A stretch of 64,000 nt of DNA from Trachelipus rathkii (GCA_015478945.1 JABUQX010027655.1:1-64000); one strand, 5' to 3'; positions 25,103-53,700 are shown, numbered from the stretch's first letter. Notes: generated by a model from the letters alone, not told the origin. Program-made: numbers and translations.

Positions 25103-28100
25103 CATCCCTGTGTGTGGGGAGAAAGAATTGCCCACATCGTATGTCCTATGTGTCGTAGGGAACCGACTAAGGGACGGTGATAGTTGGGTTAGTGCCTACT
25201 ATCATCTATTTCTTGCCAGGAATGCTAATGCAGGCCTCGGAGAGGGGAGTCGTGGATCGCCAAACGGCCTTCATCTTTCAAGTGGTAAGGAATCGTATAA
25301 GCCATGGAATGTCGTGAGGAACAAATAAGGAGGAGAAGAGGAGAGAGGGTGATGACAGCATTTCTTTAGAAAGGGCAAATTTGATTGTCGCTGTCACTGA
25401 AACAAAGATGAAAGGAACGGTGAAGTTGAGTGGTGTGGTGTGAAATGTGTGTGTGTTGGTGTGAAAATGAATGAGAGAGGAAGAGAAGGAGTTGCAATTT
25501 TGATGAGTGACTGGTACAAAGCTATGGTGGACTTTGATTGTGTGAGTCCTAGAATTCTATTGTTGGTTAAATTTAAGTTTGAAAAGGTCAAGGTATGTGT
25601 GGTTGTAGACCTATGGTCCATCTGAGGGAAACGTTGAAGAGAATACTCTTTGGGATAATCTGAATGATGTTCTGAATGGGGTTAGGAGCCTCAGATTGAT
25701 AGTTTTGGGGGACCTGAATATTTGGATAGGTGATCAAAAAAGGGATGGTATAACAGGTGGTTTTGGGGTGTCGGGAGAAAATGAGAATGGTAGGAAGGTG
25801 ATTGGTTTTTGTGCGGAGAGAGGTATGTGTAAATAATACTTCTTTAAACACAAGAGTATTCATAAGTATACTAGAGTTGGTGTAGGTAGAGATGGTATCG
25901 AAGTGAAAAGTATGATTGATTTTGAGTTGGTGATGAGGAGATGTTGAAGTATGTTGGATGTTAAATCAGTTAGGGTTTAGGAATGGATTATCGGATCATT
26001 ATGCAAGTTGTTCTATGTAAAATTAAGCTAGTGGGGGCTTGATGGAGAGGAAGGTGTGATACGAAAGGAAGTAGGTAAATTAAGAGTGAGAAGTTATGAG
26101 CAAGACAATAAGGTTAAGTATGTAAGAGCGCTGCTAGTAAAACGGGTGAATGTGAACAAGTTGATACTGAACAAATCTGGGGGCAAATGAAGGAAGCAAT
26201 TGTTAGTAGTGCAAAGGAAGCATGTGGATGTGCTAAAGTAGGAAGTAAGAATGTTAACAGTGAATGGTGGAATGAAGAGGTGATGGAAGCGGTTAAAGGT
26301 AAAAAAGAAGCGTGGTTGAATGTACTAAAAGCAAATGATGAAGACTCAAAAGAAAGATGCTTGGAATTATATAAGGAGGAAAAAAGAAATACTAAAAGGT
26401 GTATACGTAGGAGAAAACAAGAGGTAAATGAACAGTTTGGAAGGAGGATGAATGGGGACTTACAAGGGAATAGGAAGCTCTTCTGGAAGGAAGCGCGAAA
26501 GGTTAAGAATGAGAATAAGGGGAATCTGCTTAGAATAATGAATAGGGATGGTGCTTTTGTAACTGATGAAATGGGTGTGAGAGGAGTGTGGAAAGAACAC
26601 TTCGAAAATCTGCACAATATTAACAGTAATGAAGAGGTGATAGTGAATGTGTGTGGGTTTGATGGTGCAAGAAGGAATAGGTATTTTGGGGATGAGGTTA
26701 TTAGTAAGGAGGAGGTAATGGGTAGAGTGAAAAGTTGAAGAATGGTAAATCTGCAGGTATAGATGAAATTGGTGAAATGGGATCAAGAACGGAGTAGAGA
26801 TAGTGATTGATTGATTTGGAAGTTGTGTAATAAAGCGTTTATAGAGGGTATAGTTCCAAGGGATTGGAGGAGAGCGATAATAGTACCCTTATATAAGGGT
26901 AAGGGAGAAAAGGGGAACTGTAGAAATTATAGGGGAATAAGTTTATTGAGTGTTGTAGGGAAGGTATATGCTGGTATTTTGGTCGAAAGAGTGCGTCGAG
27001 TGACTGAAGGACTGATTGGTGAAGAACAAGGTGCGTTTAGGAGTGGTAGAGGATATGTGGATCAAATCTTTACATTGAAACAAATGATTGAGAAAATGAG
27101 GGAGAAGAAGAATAAATTGTATTTAGGTTTTATGGATTTGCACGGGCCGATGATAGAGTTAATGAGAAGGTTTATGGCAGGTGTTAGTGATATACAGTGT
27201 TATAGGTAGGCTTGAATGGAATCAAAAAGTATGTATGACGATAGTGAAGCTGTGTGTAAGAATAATGGTGTCAATGGTGATTGGTTTAGGATTAATAGCG
27301 GAGTAAGACAGGGTTGTGTTATGTCTCCTTGGTTATTCAATTTGTATATGGATGGGGTTATGAAAGAATTCGAGGTGGGGATGGCAGAAATGGTGTTAGA
27401 ATGGTGAGAATGGAGATGAGTGAAAGCCCTACCTATTATATGGATGATTTGGTTCTGTGTGGCGAATCTGAAGAGAGTTTGAGAGGATTACAGAGAGATT
27501 CGGCAGGGTGCGTGTAAAAGGAGGGGCTTAAGTAAACGCGGATAAGAGTAAGGTTATGGTTGTGAGTAGTGAGGACACTCCCCAGTGTGAAGTTAATGTT
27601 AGATGGTGAGCAGCCAGAACAAGTGTCTGAGTTTAAATATTTAGGGATATGTTGGATGAGAAGGAACGGACGATGCAGAGTGTAGTAGAGTTGTGAATGG
27701 CAGGAAGGTGGCTGGTGCAATTAAATCGTTGGTGAATGTAAAGGGACTAAGTCTTGAGTGTGCTAGGGTCTTACATGAGGGTAGGTTGTTACCTGTGTTA
27801 TTGTATAGTAGTGAGACTATGGTCTGGAATAAGAAGTATAGATCTAAAGTTCAATGTGTTCAGATGGACAATCTTAGGGGTGTGCTAGTGTGAGTAAAGA
27901 ATTGATAAAATGAGGAATGAACTTATTAGGAAGTTGTGTGGTGTGTGAAGAAAGGGGCAAATGAAAGAATAAATGAAAGTATGTTGAGATGTTTGTCATA
28001 TGGAAAGGATGAATGATAGTCGGTTGGTTAAGCGGATGTATAGTGGCGAGTGTGTTGGGAACCGACCGGCTGGGAGACCGAAGAAAAAGTGGATTGAGTC

Positions 28101-28450
28101 AGTAAACGAATGTTTGAAGGAGAGAAATGTGAGTTTGGTAGAGGCGAGAAGAAAGTGTATAACAGGAGTGAATGGCGGGGGATTGTGAGGGGGTATGGTT
28201 GTGGCCCACCTGGGCCAAGGGATGAACCCTTACATTGACGATCTACCATAGTGAGGGTCCATCGCTGTCCCATGAAGCTTTAGGGTGGATTTTCTGACTG
28301 CGATGAGTTCTCGCTAATTAATGGTACCGAGGGGGCGGTAAAAGGTTGGGCTTTCTTTTCGACTTATGTCTTGTCCTTGTACTGATTTTCTGTTACTCGT
28401 CACGCACCTCACTCCCATTCTTGGAAAATAAAAGAAAGATAAAGAAAGAA
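25102..28450 (+). mobile_element. LINE-A copy A7, essentially full length
   Basis: About 3.35 kb. It includes about 220 bp of 5' UTR (25105-25325) with a segment GGGACGGTGATAGTTGGGTT that is also recognisable, in reverse, at the 5' end of copy A9 near 41790. It carries the single APE-RT ORF, the 3' UTR and the 3' end GAAAGATAAAGAAAGAAAG leading into (TA)n. This is the best template in the window for reconstructing the family's overall structure. Confidence 0.9.
25330..28190 (+). pseudogene. LINE-A A7 ORF: APE endonuclease + RT
   Basis: The endonuclease (25370-26010) shows VAVTETKMKG, GVAILMSDWYKAMVDFDCV, GDLNIWIGDQKRDG and SDHYASC near 25996-26016. An open linker of 183 residues (26187-26738) contains GCAKVGSKNVNSEWWNEE. 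The RT block 26811-27209 has PLYKGKGEKGNCRNYRGISL and AFRSGRGYVDQIF. VRQGCVMSPWLFNLYMDG follows at 27300-27360, and the catalytic loop is reduced to YMDDLVLCGESEES at about 27436-27475 after a small deletion. C-terminal pieces run to 28188. At least ten single-base indels break it. Confidence 0.88.
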
Positions 28451-28730
<280 letters not shown>

Positions 28731-28844
28731 CTAAGCCTGGAAAATTATCTTTTAGTCCTCGTGATGTACTATCCGAAAAAAACTATCCAAATTATGAACT
28801 TTACATTTTTAAGTTTCGTATATTTTGCAGAGTAGTTTTTTTTA

Positions 28845-28890
28845 TACATATCACCACCACTCACGGGTTGGACCCTTTTCAAGGAGGGGC
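28845..28890 (-). mobile_element. LINE-B/SINE 3' terminus fragment, copy B5
   Basis: In reverse: CCCCTCCTTGAAAAGGGTCC, then CCCGTGAGTGGTGGTG, the shared LINE-B/SINE terminus, inserted into PLE fragment P3. Only the last 45 or so bases are present. I cannot tell whether it came from the LINE or the SINE, but the GTGGTGGTG end favours LINE-B. Confidence 0.7.
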
Positions 28891-28935
28891 ATTTTTTTAA
28901 TTTTATCATGGTTGTTAAAATGTCATCATATATAT

Positions 28936-28970
28936 CATTGAAAATGTCCAACGTGAGTGGACTAAAGCTC
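28936..28970 (+). other. Hammerhead-ribozyme-like stem in PLE 3' region
   Basis: TTGAAAAT, then a stem GTCC...GGAC around a 9-base loop, then TAAAGCT. This follows the hammerhead core layout CUGAUGA-stem II-GAAA but with several core substitutions (the GAAA G is T here). PLEs are known to encode hammerhead motifs, and the location in a PLE 3' region fits. It would be inactive as it stands. Confidence 0.45.
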
Positions 28971-29061
28971 TGATTGTTACAAAAGGCGACAATTTTGTTT
29001 TACTCGAAAATTGCCCTAGAAATTTTACCGAAGGCTTTTGGGAGCTTAGAAAAATCATACA

Positions 29062-29062
29062 A

Positions 29063-29150
<88 letters not shown>
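29062..29150. repeat. (ATT)n microsatellite at a splice acceptor
   Basis: About 90 bp of ATT between PLE fragment P3 and the TTTCAG acceptor of host exon 1, which starts at 29157. The array supplies the whole pyrimidine-containing stretch upstream of the acceptor. Confidence 0.95.
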
Positions 29151-29152
<2 letters not shown>

Positions 29153-29156
29153 TCAG

Positions 29157-45063
<15,907 letters not shown>

Positions 45064-45122
45064 GTAATACTTTATATAGTATTTTTTTGAAATTTAGTTT
45101 TTTCAATTATTTTATTAGTGAG

Positions 45123-45165
<43 letters not shown>

Positions 45166-45166
45166 C
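45123..45166. repeat. (AGT)n microsatellite
   Basis: About 44 bp of AGT/GTA triplets, encoding the poly-valine run of a spurious ORF. Confidence 0.93.
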
Positions 45167-45314
45167 AGCAGTGGGCTCACAGGACATACTAGTCGATTTC
45201 AGTTGAAAATAATATTTTGTGAACACTCTTTGACATCATCAGGCCACCATCACACCAATCTTGTAGCACTTCCTTTTTTTAATTGAATAAAGACTTTTCA
45301 ATTTTGAGTTATCG

Positions 45315-46370
45315 TCTTATGGTCATTATTGTTATTACAAGAGTCGTTCAAGGTTGACCTAGACTTTTATGCTTAAAAGCAAGACTACGAAGGGGAGAAC
45401 GATTCAGCTTCGGTTGATTGTTCACCTATCATCGCGAGTATCTTGCGTCTGACATGTAGTTGCTAGCGCACTCGCATTAATGTTAGCAAAGATTCTCGCA
45501 AGAAATGTACTTGTTGATGTGGAACAGCGGTGTATAATCAAATTTGTCGTGAAGGAAACGTGAAACGAGCTGAATTTTTAAGAAGATTGCGTGTACAGTT
45601 TTTGGAACAGACGACTCATTATCTGGCATGAGTGGTTAAATGGTGTCGCTAGTTTGGTGAAGGGCGAAATTGAGTGATTAATGAACCGCATAGACACGTT
45701 TTTCCGACAACTCTCTCACCGACTAATAATTTTGCAAGACTTGAGAAAGCCATCCCTGATAACCGGGGAATAATGGTACTTGACATGTCGGTGTTGGGAG
45801 TATAGAAACAATCATCCACGAGCACTTACATTTCCGTAGTGTGTGTGCAAGGTGGGTGCCCAACAGCTGGGGATTGATCAGAGGTGCGCAAATCAATCAG
45901 TCATGTATGATGAAATCTGGTTGCATTATTTCACGCTTAAAAGCTACCGACGCAGCATGGAGTGGCTCCTTAAAGGCTCTCCTCCGTTCACAAAGAGCAA
46001 ACCTCTACCGTCAGGGTTTCATTTATGTAGATTTTTTGGAGCATGGAATCACAGCTACTGCTCGGTATTCTACGTTGTTCGTGGGTGCTGTCTCAGATGC
46101 CTTTCGCAGGACATGCTATTTTTCTCCTTGACAATGCCCAGCCCCACGCTGCCCACTTGACAGTAACCCCTCCGTCCAATATGTACTGAAAAGTGTTGCC
46201 GCATGTCCTTTATAGTCCTCATTTATTCCTCAGTGGTTTCCATGTGTCTGATCCTCAGAAAGAGTACCTGAAGGAGAAGCACTTCGACATAAATAAAGCA
46301 CTACAAAATTATGCCCTTCAATGGTTACGACAATGCAGCCATACGCGCCTTCTACACCAATATCATACTA
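45315..46370 (+). pseudogene. mariner transposase relic
   Basis: Plus-strand Tc1/mariner transposase in several frames: CIIKFVVKEGNVKRAEFLRR (helix-turn-helix region, about 45530-45590), HLHFRSVCARWVPN (45825-45865), YDEIWLHYFTLKSYRRSMEW (the DE residues of the first catalytic block, about 45905-45965), LLDNAQPHAAH (the third-Asp region, D of DNA, about 46125-46155), and the C-terminal KEYLKEKHFDINKALQNYAL (about 46260-46320). I did not find clear inverted repeats. Decay is heavy. Confidence 0.82.
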
Positions 46371-46511
46371 TATATATATATATATATATATATAGCAACG
46401 CAACCTAATATAATAATAACAGCAACAATAATATAATATATATATGCGCCAATCAGCCATATATGCTGCTGCTGCTGCTATTTGCTATGCTGTATGCGCA
46501 GAAATGTAGAC
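46371..46511. other. AT-rich and (CTG)n spacer
   Basis: A short (TA)n, ATAATA repeats and a CTGCTGCTGCTGCT run near 46464-46480. No gene. The sequence leading to 46512 may be the LTR or leader belonging to the gag fragment that follows. Confidence 0.5.
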
Positions 46512-46745
46512 CGGAACATAGTGAACTAACTTATAGTCGTATTTGGGCTGTTATTTCCTCCTCTTCATTTGCCTTCTCATCTATCTTTCTTCCTTCAATA
46601 TTTCCTTCCTCTTTTTCCATTCACCTGCTCTCGTCTTGGTGGAGACGGATTCTCCTCCCAACCCTGCTCCCACGCATGCTCTTCTCATTTTCTATTCCCA
46701 CCACCCTGAGCTGAGGTTTTCCATCGTTGATGTTATTTTGAGTTG
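46512..46745 (+). pseudogene. Duplicate Ty3/gypsy gag N-terminus
   Basis: About 230 bp, roughly 85-90% similar to 48771-48998, the leader and start of the gypsy gag. Shared blocks are AGTGAACTA, TATAGTCGTATTTG, GGAGACGGATTCTCC and CTGAGGTTTTCCAT. It stops at TTATTTTGAG, where an (ATT)n array begins, so only the first 30-odd residues of gag exist here. Confidence 0.82.
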
Positions 46746-46747
46746 AT

Positions 46748-47055
<308 letters not shown>

Positions 47056-47058
<3 letters not shown>

Positions 47059-48729
47059 TCTGTTGATCATTATACTTTTAATATTTGTTTTAATAATTTT
47101 TTTTATATATACAACTATTTTTTTTATATTCCAGTATATATATATATATAATCATATAATATATATATAATATAATAATATAATATATATATAATATATA
47201 ATATAATAGCATGATATCTCCTAACTCTTAAAACCACTCTTTCAATATGTCTGTCCAAAGGGAGGCAGAAGATATATATACATATATAGCGGTTCTTGAG
47301 CTTACACCAGTATATATATATATATATGTATATATGTATAATATATATGTATGTATATCTTCCTTTCTTTAATAATATGTATGTTTCTAATATAACTAAT
47401 AACTAATATATATATAATAATATATTATATATATGATTTATATATATGTATACAGCCAATATTAATAATAACCTTTATCTTTAGCTAGCTAATAATATAT
47501 CAACCATAACTATACATATGTATAACCTTAATATATAATATACATGTATATATATGTATATGTTGATTGTAGAAAAGTATGTGAGGAATTAAAATAACCA
47601 ATTGACAATATTATATTGCTCAATATATATATGTATATATATATATGTATATATATATATGTATATAATTTATATAGCCAATAATATATATAGCACCAAC
47701 TCATAACCACTCAATTCCGTTTATCAAACAACCAGAACTACAATATATCTTAATAATAATATATATATGCTTATGTATGTATCACTCAGCTGCTGTATAT
47801 GACCCAGTTGTGCATTGATGTTCATCTCCTTAACTGCTTATAGTATGCATATATGTATATAGCTGCATAACAATATGTAACCAACCCAATATCATGTAAT
47901 AGCTAGCCATGCTCCAGCAGCATGCTCCAACTGCCTTTAGCACACCTTCTCTTCTTTGTATATATGTATATGTAGCAGCCAATCTGTAATCTGGCTGTAT
48001 GTATGTAGCAGCCATGTATATGCTGTAATAATGCTCCAATAATAACCAATAATATGTATATGTAGCCACAATATCAATATGTATACATGTATATGTATGT
48101 GTAATATGGTCCTCTTCAATATAACCAATATGTATAATAATAATAATATATATCCAATAATAATATAATACATACATATGGCAATAATAATAATATATAT
48201 GTATGTATATAATAATAATAATATATTTATTGTACAAGCAATCAACCAACCAACCAGCCAGCCAGCCAATATGTATGTATGTATATGGATAATAATAATA
48301 ACAACAACAATAATATGTATGTAGCCAGCCAGCCAGCCAATAATAGCCCAGCCAGCTGGCAGCATGCCAGCCTTAGCTGGCTTGCAGCCAGCCCAGCAAC
48401 GCCAGCCAGCTTGTAGCCAGCGCCTTAGCCCAGTAGCAGCCAGCTAGCCAGCTAGCCAGCCCGCCAGCCAGTATGCTCCTTGGACAATATCAGCATAACC
48501 AATAATAACATGCTAATAATAGCATATGTATATAATAGCAATAATAATAATAATAGCAACCCCTTTTAATTTAATACCGCTTTGTAAATGTATGTATGTA
48601 ATAATAATATAATAATAATATATGTATGGGGCAAATGTAAATGTAATATGTAATAATATATATATATATAATATACCTGCTATATATATACTTTACTATA
48701 TATACTATATATATATATAAAATATATAT

Positions 48730-48767
<38 letters not shown>

Positions 48768-48770
48768 ACC
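47056..48770. repeat. Cryptically simple tract (TATA, AATA, TATG, CAGC words)
   Basis: 1.7 kb built from a few short words: ATATAT, AATAATA, TATGTATG, AACCAACC and, at 48245-48480, dense CAGC/CCAG/TAGC. There is no true array and no coding; the ORFs here are by-products of composition. It separates the gag fragment at 46.5 kb from the full gypsy relic. Confidence 0.8.
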
Positions 48771-48889
48771 GGAGACAGAGTGAACTATAGTCGTATTTGT
48801 GCTGTTGTTTCCTCTTCTTCATTTTCCTTCTCCTCTATCTTCCTTCCTTCAATATTTCTTTCCTCTTGCTCCATTCTCCTGCTCTCGTC

Positions 48890-49940
48890 ATGATGGAGAC
48901 GGATTCTCCTCCCAACCCTGCTCCCATGCATGTTCGTCTTCCCATTTTCTATTCCCAACACCCTGTGCTGAGGTTTTCCATATTTGATGTTATTTTGCGT
49001 ACCGTAGGCGATGAGCAGACAAGGTATAGCATTGTCCTGTCTTTCCTGCCTGAGGATGTCTTCCTCTGTATCAGAGACTCAATCCCCACCTTGTCTTCTA
49101 ACACCCTTACACCGCCCTTTGAGATCTTTTGGTCTCCGCATGCATGGCTCCTACTCAGGAGCCTAAGTATGAGGAGTTACTGCGAATGGCACCTCGCTAA
49201 GAGATCAGAAGCCTTCTGATCTCCTAGTGCAGATGCTGCCCTTATTGAGTGGTCCTCCCACCCACCCAGGAGTCAGGCTTTATCCGCACTAGTTTTGTGC
49301 AAAAACTGCCACATGATGTGCAGTATTTTCTCGCGTCCATGGACCCTAAACTTTCTCTTCAGGAGGTTGCAGAGAGGTCAGATGGTCTTCAGCGCCGCTT
49401 CAATTCTAATACTCCCGCTATTCCTGCTATCTCTGCTCCTGTGGTTGTTTCCCCTCCTCCTGCAGCTCAGGCACTTCCCCTTCCTTCTGCCTCATTGCCT
49501 CTCCCGTCTTCTTCGCTTTCTTCTCCCTATACTTTTTCTTCTATCACCCCTGTGGTTTCTTCGGTTCCTTCTTCCGCTGCTTCTTATTCCTCTTACCCGG
49601 GGTACCAATCCCATCCCTCGTACCCCTGGTCTATCTCCGGCGCCTCTCACGAACCCTGTTCCTCCCGTTCTTCTAGAGTTGAAGCCCATCTTTCGACCCT
49701 AGAACAAGGCATGAAGGATGTCAAAGCGGAGCTTATGACCATCTCAGCCATGCTGCGGTCTCAATGGAACTCTCGTTCTCGCAACCGCTCCTCTTCAGGC
49801 CGCAGATTTTGTTATCGTTCCCCCACCCCAGGCCCTCAGCAATATCCGAACGTGTATTGTTTTTACCACCATAGGTTTGGCCTGCAGGCGAAAAAGTGCA
49901 ATTATGCACTTTTTCGGGGAAGGCTCCTGGCCACAGCGTC
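48890..49940 (+). pseudogene. gypsy gag, frameshifted
   Basis: Starts at the ATG near 48890-48895 (METDSPPNPAPMHVRLPIF). The capsid region shows RTVGDEQTRYSIVLSFLPED, then after a shift PSDLLVQMLPLLSG (about 49212-49255) and SFVQKLPHDVQYFLASMD (about 49290-49345). A Pro/Ser-rich linker follows, and CFYHHRFGLQAKKC (about 49858-49900) corresponds to the nucleocapsid Cys-His element. At least two frameshifts. Confidence 0.75.
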
Positions 49941-50029
49941 TATAAAGGCAGTGGATCCCAGCTGGCCACCTCCACGGCTTTGCTTTTTCTGCTTTGTGGC
50001 TAGCACGTCTGGAATATGCTGCACATTCG

Positions 50030-53000
50030 GTCAGCTGAGCTCTTCTTTGATCGATACAGGCGCCTGCAATTTGCTTTTACCACGGGACTCTTCCAGCAGT
50101 CCACTGTTCCTCTTCCTGACCGGTCTCTTTATGCAGCAAATGGTAGTACCATCCCTGTCTATGATGAGCGCTTGTGCCTTAGATCTTTTTCCCTTCTTCA
50201 ATTTCATGGTATTCTTGGATGCTGATAGCTGACCCAACCCCATTTGTGGGAGCCGATTTTCTGTCCCATTTTGATCTTATGGTCGATTTGAGGAACAGAA
50301 GATTGGTTGACGGCTTCACGTATCTGTCTTCTGCAGGTACAGTAGTTTCTTCTGTCCTTAAAGGCATCTTTGCGGTTGCTCCTTCTTTTGATGCCTTCTC
50401 TTCTTCACAATCTTGCAGAAAGATTTTCTGGCGCTGTTGAACCCCTGTTCTTCTTCTCCTGTTCAACATTCTGTGCGCCATCATGCTAGACTTTGGCTCT
50501 CCACCTTCACTGTGTGCTCAGCGTTGTGCCTCACTGACAGAGGCTCAAGGCAGCCGAGGCGGAATTCGAGCACATGCTCAAACTTGTTATCGTCCTCCCT
50601 TCCAAAAGTTCGTGGTCTTCCCCCCTCCACATGGTGCCTAAATTTGTTTCTGATTGGAGGTCGATGGGAGATTTTAGAGCTCTGAACTCCTGCACCATTC
50701 CTGATCGCTTTTCGGTCCCTCACATCCAGTCGTTCACTTCTAATCTGGCTGGTAAATCCATTTTTAGCAAACTTGATCTTGTGAGGGCCTACCACCAGAT
50801 CCCTGTCGCTGACGACGATATACTGAAGACGGCCATCATTACACCTTTTGGCCTCTTCGAGTATACTCTTATGCCTTTCGGGCTCAGAAATTCTGCGGAA
50901 ACGTTTCAACGTTTCATTGATAACGTTCTTATAGGTCTCACCTTTGCCTTCTCCTATCTGGATGACCAACTCATAGCTTCCTCTTATACTGCCGAGCATG
51001 AGCAACATTTACTTGACGTCATGGCCAGGTTGAATGAATGTGGCATTCGCCTCAGCCCGGAAAAGTGTGTTTTTGGTGTCCCCTCTCTTATTTTCTGGGA
51101 CATACTGTCTCTGCTGATGGTATTTGTCCTCTCACAGAGCGTGTGGAGGCCATACACACCTTCTCTAGGCCTGTCAATCAGAAGCGGATTCGTTGGTACC
51201 TCGGCATGCTGAATTTTTACCATCGTTTTCTGAAATCGGGCGCAGATGTTCTTCGACCCCTCACCGCTCTCATCTACCCCAAGAACCGAGGCAGTTCTGC
51301 GAAAGTGGAATGGACTGACGAAGCTAAGTCTGCTTTTGAAGCTTCCAAAGAAGCACTTGCTTCTACCACTTTCTTGGTCCACCCTCAGGACTCAGCTCCA
51401 ATCTGAGTTCAGGTAGATACCTCCTATTTTTCTGTCGGTGGTGTCCAACAGCATAACCTGAACGGAGTGTGGTCTCCTCTCGCCTTTTTCTCTTGCAAGC
51501 TGCAACCTCCTGAGACACATTATAGTGCTTTTGGGAGAGAGTTACTTGCAATGTATCTTGCCGTCTGGAGGGCCCTGAGTTCCACATACTCACTTATATC
51601 AAACCACTTACCTTTGCTATGGTGTCCAGAAACGAACGGCACTCCCCTCGGGAAGCTCGTAACCTTGAATATGTTCTCGCAATTTACCATTGATGTCAGA
51701 CATATTTCTGGTGTCAATAACTTTACTGCTGACGCTCTCTCTCGCATCGAAATTGACGTGATTTTAGCCTTGTCCAACATCGATTACGACGCTATGGCAA
51801 CGTGTCAGACTTACGAAGATCCTGCACTTCCACAAGTTTTTCTCTCAAGCTGGAGTGACTCCAGCTTCCTGGGATAGAGAGGAAACTTCTGTGTGACGTG
51901 TCCTCAGTGTTCTTATTATGAATAAGATTTAAGGATGCGTAGGGCACCATCACGGTAGTGGGGCTTCAGAGAGAGAGGAGGAAGAGAGGAGAGAGGAGAG
52001 GAGAGGAGAGGAGGAGGAAAAAGCTGGTAACAGCTCGTTTTGTGTGGCCTGACGTCAATGCTGATGTTGCCAATTGTTGTCACGCTTGTCTTCCCTGCCA
52101 TCGTTCTAAGGTTCACCGTCACACCAAGTTCCCGCTGGGCACTTTCTTACCCTCTGGTACTCGATTTGAACGTGTCCATATCGACATCATTGAACCTCTT
52201 CAGCTTTCTCGTGGTAAGAAATATATCCTTACGTGTAAAGAGCGGTTCACACGTTGGACCGAAGCTATACCTTTCTCTGTCGCCGACTTGGAATCTATAG
52301 CTAAAGCTTTCTTAGCTCACTGAATTTCTCGCTTTGGCCTGCCGCTTTCTGTTACCACGGATCAGGGACGGCCTTTCGAATCCTTTTCATGGAGGGATTT
52401 GATAAATCTTGTTGGTTCAGAGAAGATTCATACAACCTCTTTCCACCCATAAGGGAACGGCCTATAGAGCGTTTTCACCGTCAGCTTAATCCAGAGAATA
52501 TAACTGATGCTCCCCCTTTCGTTATGCTTGGCATTCGCTCCGCTGTTAAAGAGGATCTGCACTGTTCTGCTGCTGAATTAGTGTATGGTTCTCTTCTTCG
52601 TCTGCCAGGTAACTTCTTCTCACAGTCCTCTCCTCCTTCTACAGCTTATCTTACACCCTTAAGGCGCTGTGCCTCGTCGTGGAGACCGACTCCTTCTCGT
52701 CCACACAAGGTGCATTCCTATATCCCTAAGGACCTTTTTTCCTGTACCCATGTCTTTGTTCAACAAGACTCCCACCGCACCGCTCTCCAACCTAAGTACG
52801 ACGGACCTTTTCCTGTGATCCTTAGGAAGGAGAAATTCTTTACGATTCAACGTCCTACACTCACAGAAGTCTTTCAATCGACCGTCTTAAGCCTGCTTTC
52901 TTCGAGGCGAATCCACTTTCTGTTCCCGACAATTCCGCCTTGCCTTTTGTTTCAATTTCTCTCCCTTCAATTCGTTCTTTTAACATTCCCATTTCTCCTC

Positions 53001-53260
53001 CTGCATCTCTTCCTCCTCCTTCCCCTCCTCCTCCTCTTCCTCTCCCTTTTCCTGATCCTCTTCCTTATCCTCCTACACCTCTCCTCCTCCTCAGCCAACA
53101 ACACCAATACGACCGGCTCAGACTCCACCCGCACGGTCATCGTCTTTATCGCTTCCATCCTCAGTTTCCGGCCAAGGATCTCTCAACCTCCAGTTCCATT
53201 CTCGGGACCCTACTCATACCGGACACATGGCAGCACGTTCCGACACGCCCGATGTAAATA
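50030..53260 (+). pseudogene. gypsy pol: protease, RT, RNase H, integrase
   Basis: Protease: SSLIDTGACNLLLPRD (about 50040-50085), then VGADFLSHFDLMVD. RT (50574-51120): [33 protein letters not shown] and the catalytic SYLDDQL (about 50955-50975). The connection 51190-51406 has [20 protein letters not shown]. RNase H: FFSCKLQPPETHYSAFGREL (51486-51545) and the ending HISGVNNFTADALSRIE. Integrase: ARFVWPDVNADV (about 52035), CHACLPCHRSK, HIDII, TTDQG and ERFHRQL give the D,D,E set. A GAGAGG-rich stretch at 51968-52022 replaces the sequence just before ARFVWP. Stops at 51404, 52321 and frameshifts disable it. Confidence 0.83.
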
Positions 53261-53420
53261 ACGTCTCACAAACTGGAACATCCTGTCCGGACTCCATTCC
53301 AAGTCTCCCTACCAGCCACTATGAGCCAGAGCGTAGCGGCATATACGATACACGGGCTCGCCTTCCTAGATCAAGATTTTTCTCAGTCTTTGGCTCTTCA
53401 GGGAGGAACCCGTAGATCCG

Positions 53421-53700
53421 AGCGTATGTGACCTCAACGATAAGCCGCGCAAGTGCGAAATTCATGAAGGTCGTAACCACACTATTATATTATCATGACT
53501 ATGTTAGATTTTGTCAGCAACGCAAAGCGTTGCTTCCCAATTTTCCGATCGGCGCCACTTTTTTAGACAAGGGCAACTGAATTGCCAGCGCTCCTTTTCT
53601 TTACTTCATTTGTATCAAACAATTAACAAATGCTAAAGCTTGTTTAAGCTACCTTTTTGTAGATCGTCGTATGTGGTTAAGGTTTTTTAAAGTGTGGTTG
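53421..53700. other. Spacer after gypsy, no gene seen
   Basis: Could include the gypsy 3' LTR, but no second copy is present in the window to prove it. A small inverted motif GCAACGCAAAGCGTTGC lies at about 53517-53533. Confidence 0.45.

Larger units (their letters stand above)
28741..29061 (+). mobile_element. PLE 3' end fragment P3
   Basis: Colinear with the 3' UTR of PLE P1 read in sense: AAATTATGAAC, TTTCGTATATTTTGCA, AATTTTATCATGGTTGTTAAAAT, CGACAATTTTGTTTTACTC and GGAGCTTAGAAAAATCATAC all have close matches at 14230-14045 in reverse. It ends in CATACAAATTATTATT and runs into (ATT)n. A 45-bp LINE-B 3' fragment is inserted at 28845-28890. It holds one hammerhead-like motif that P1 lacks. 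Confidence 0.75.
48771..53420 (+). mobile_element. Ty3/gypsy retrotransposon relic
   Basis: About 4.6 kb of plus-strand gag-pol in the standard gypsy order (gag, protease, RT, RNase H, integrase), which excludes copia. GC content is higher than in the neighbouring DNA. I could not identify matching LTRs on both sides; the leader upstream of gag joins simple-sequence DNA at 48770. The gag style and YHHRFG-type knuckle recall the CsRN1/Mag-like animal gypsy lineages; that is inference. Confidence 0.82.

Noticed and set aside
47528..48822. Tyr/Ile-rich membrane-protein-like ORFs
   Set aside because: Encoded by TATA and TATG words; composition explains them fully.
50481..51008. 175-residue minus-strand ORF
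   Set aside because: Shadow of the gypsy RT, whose plus-strand frame carries all conserved motifs.
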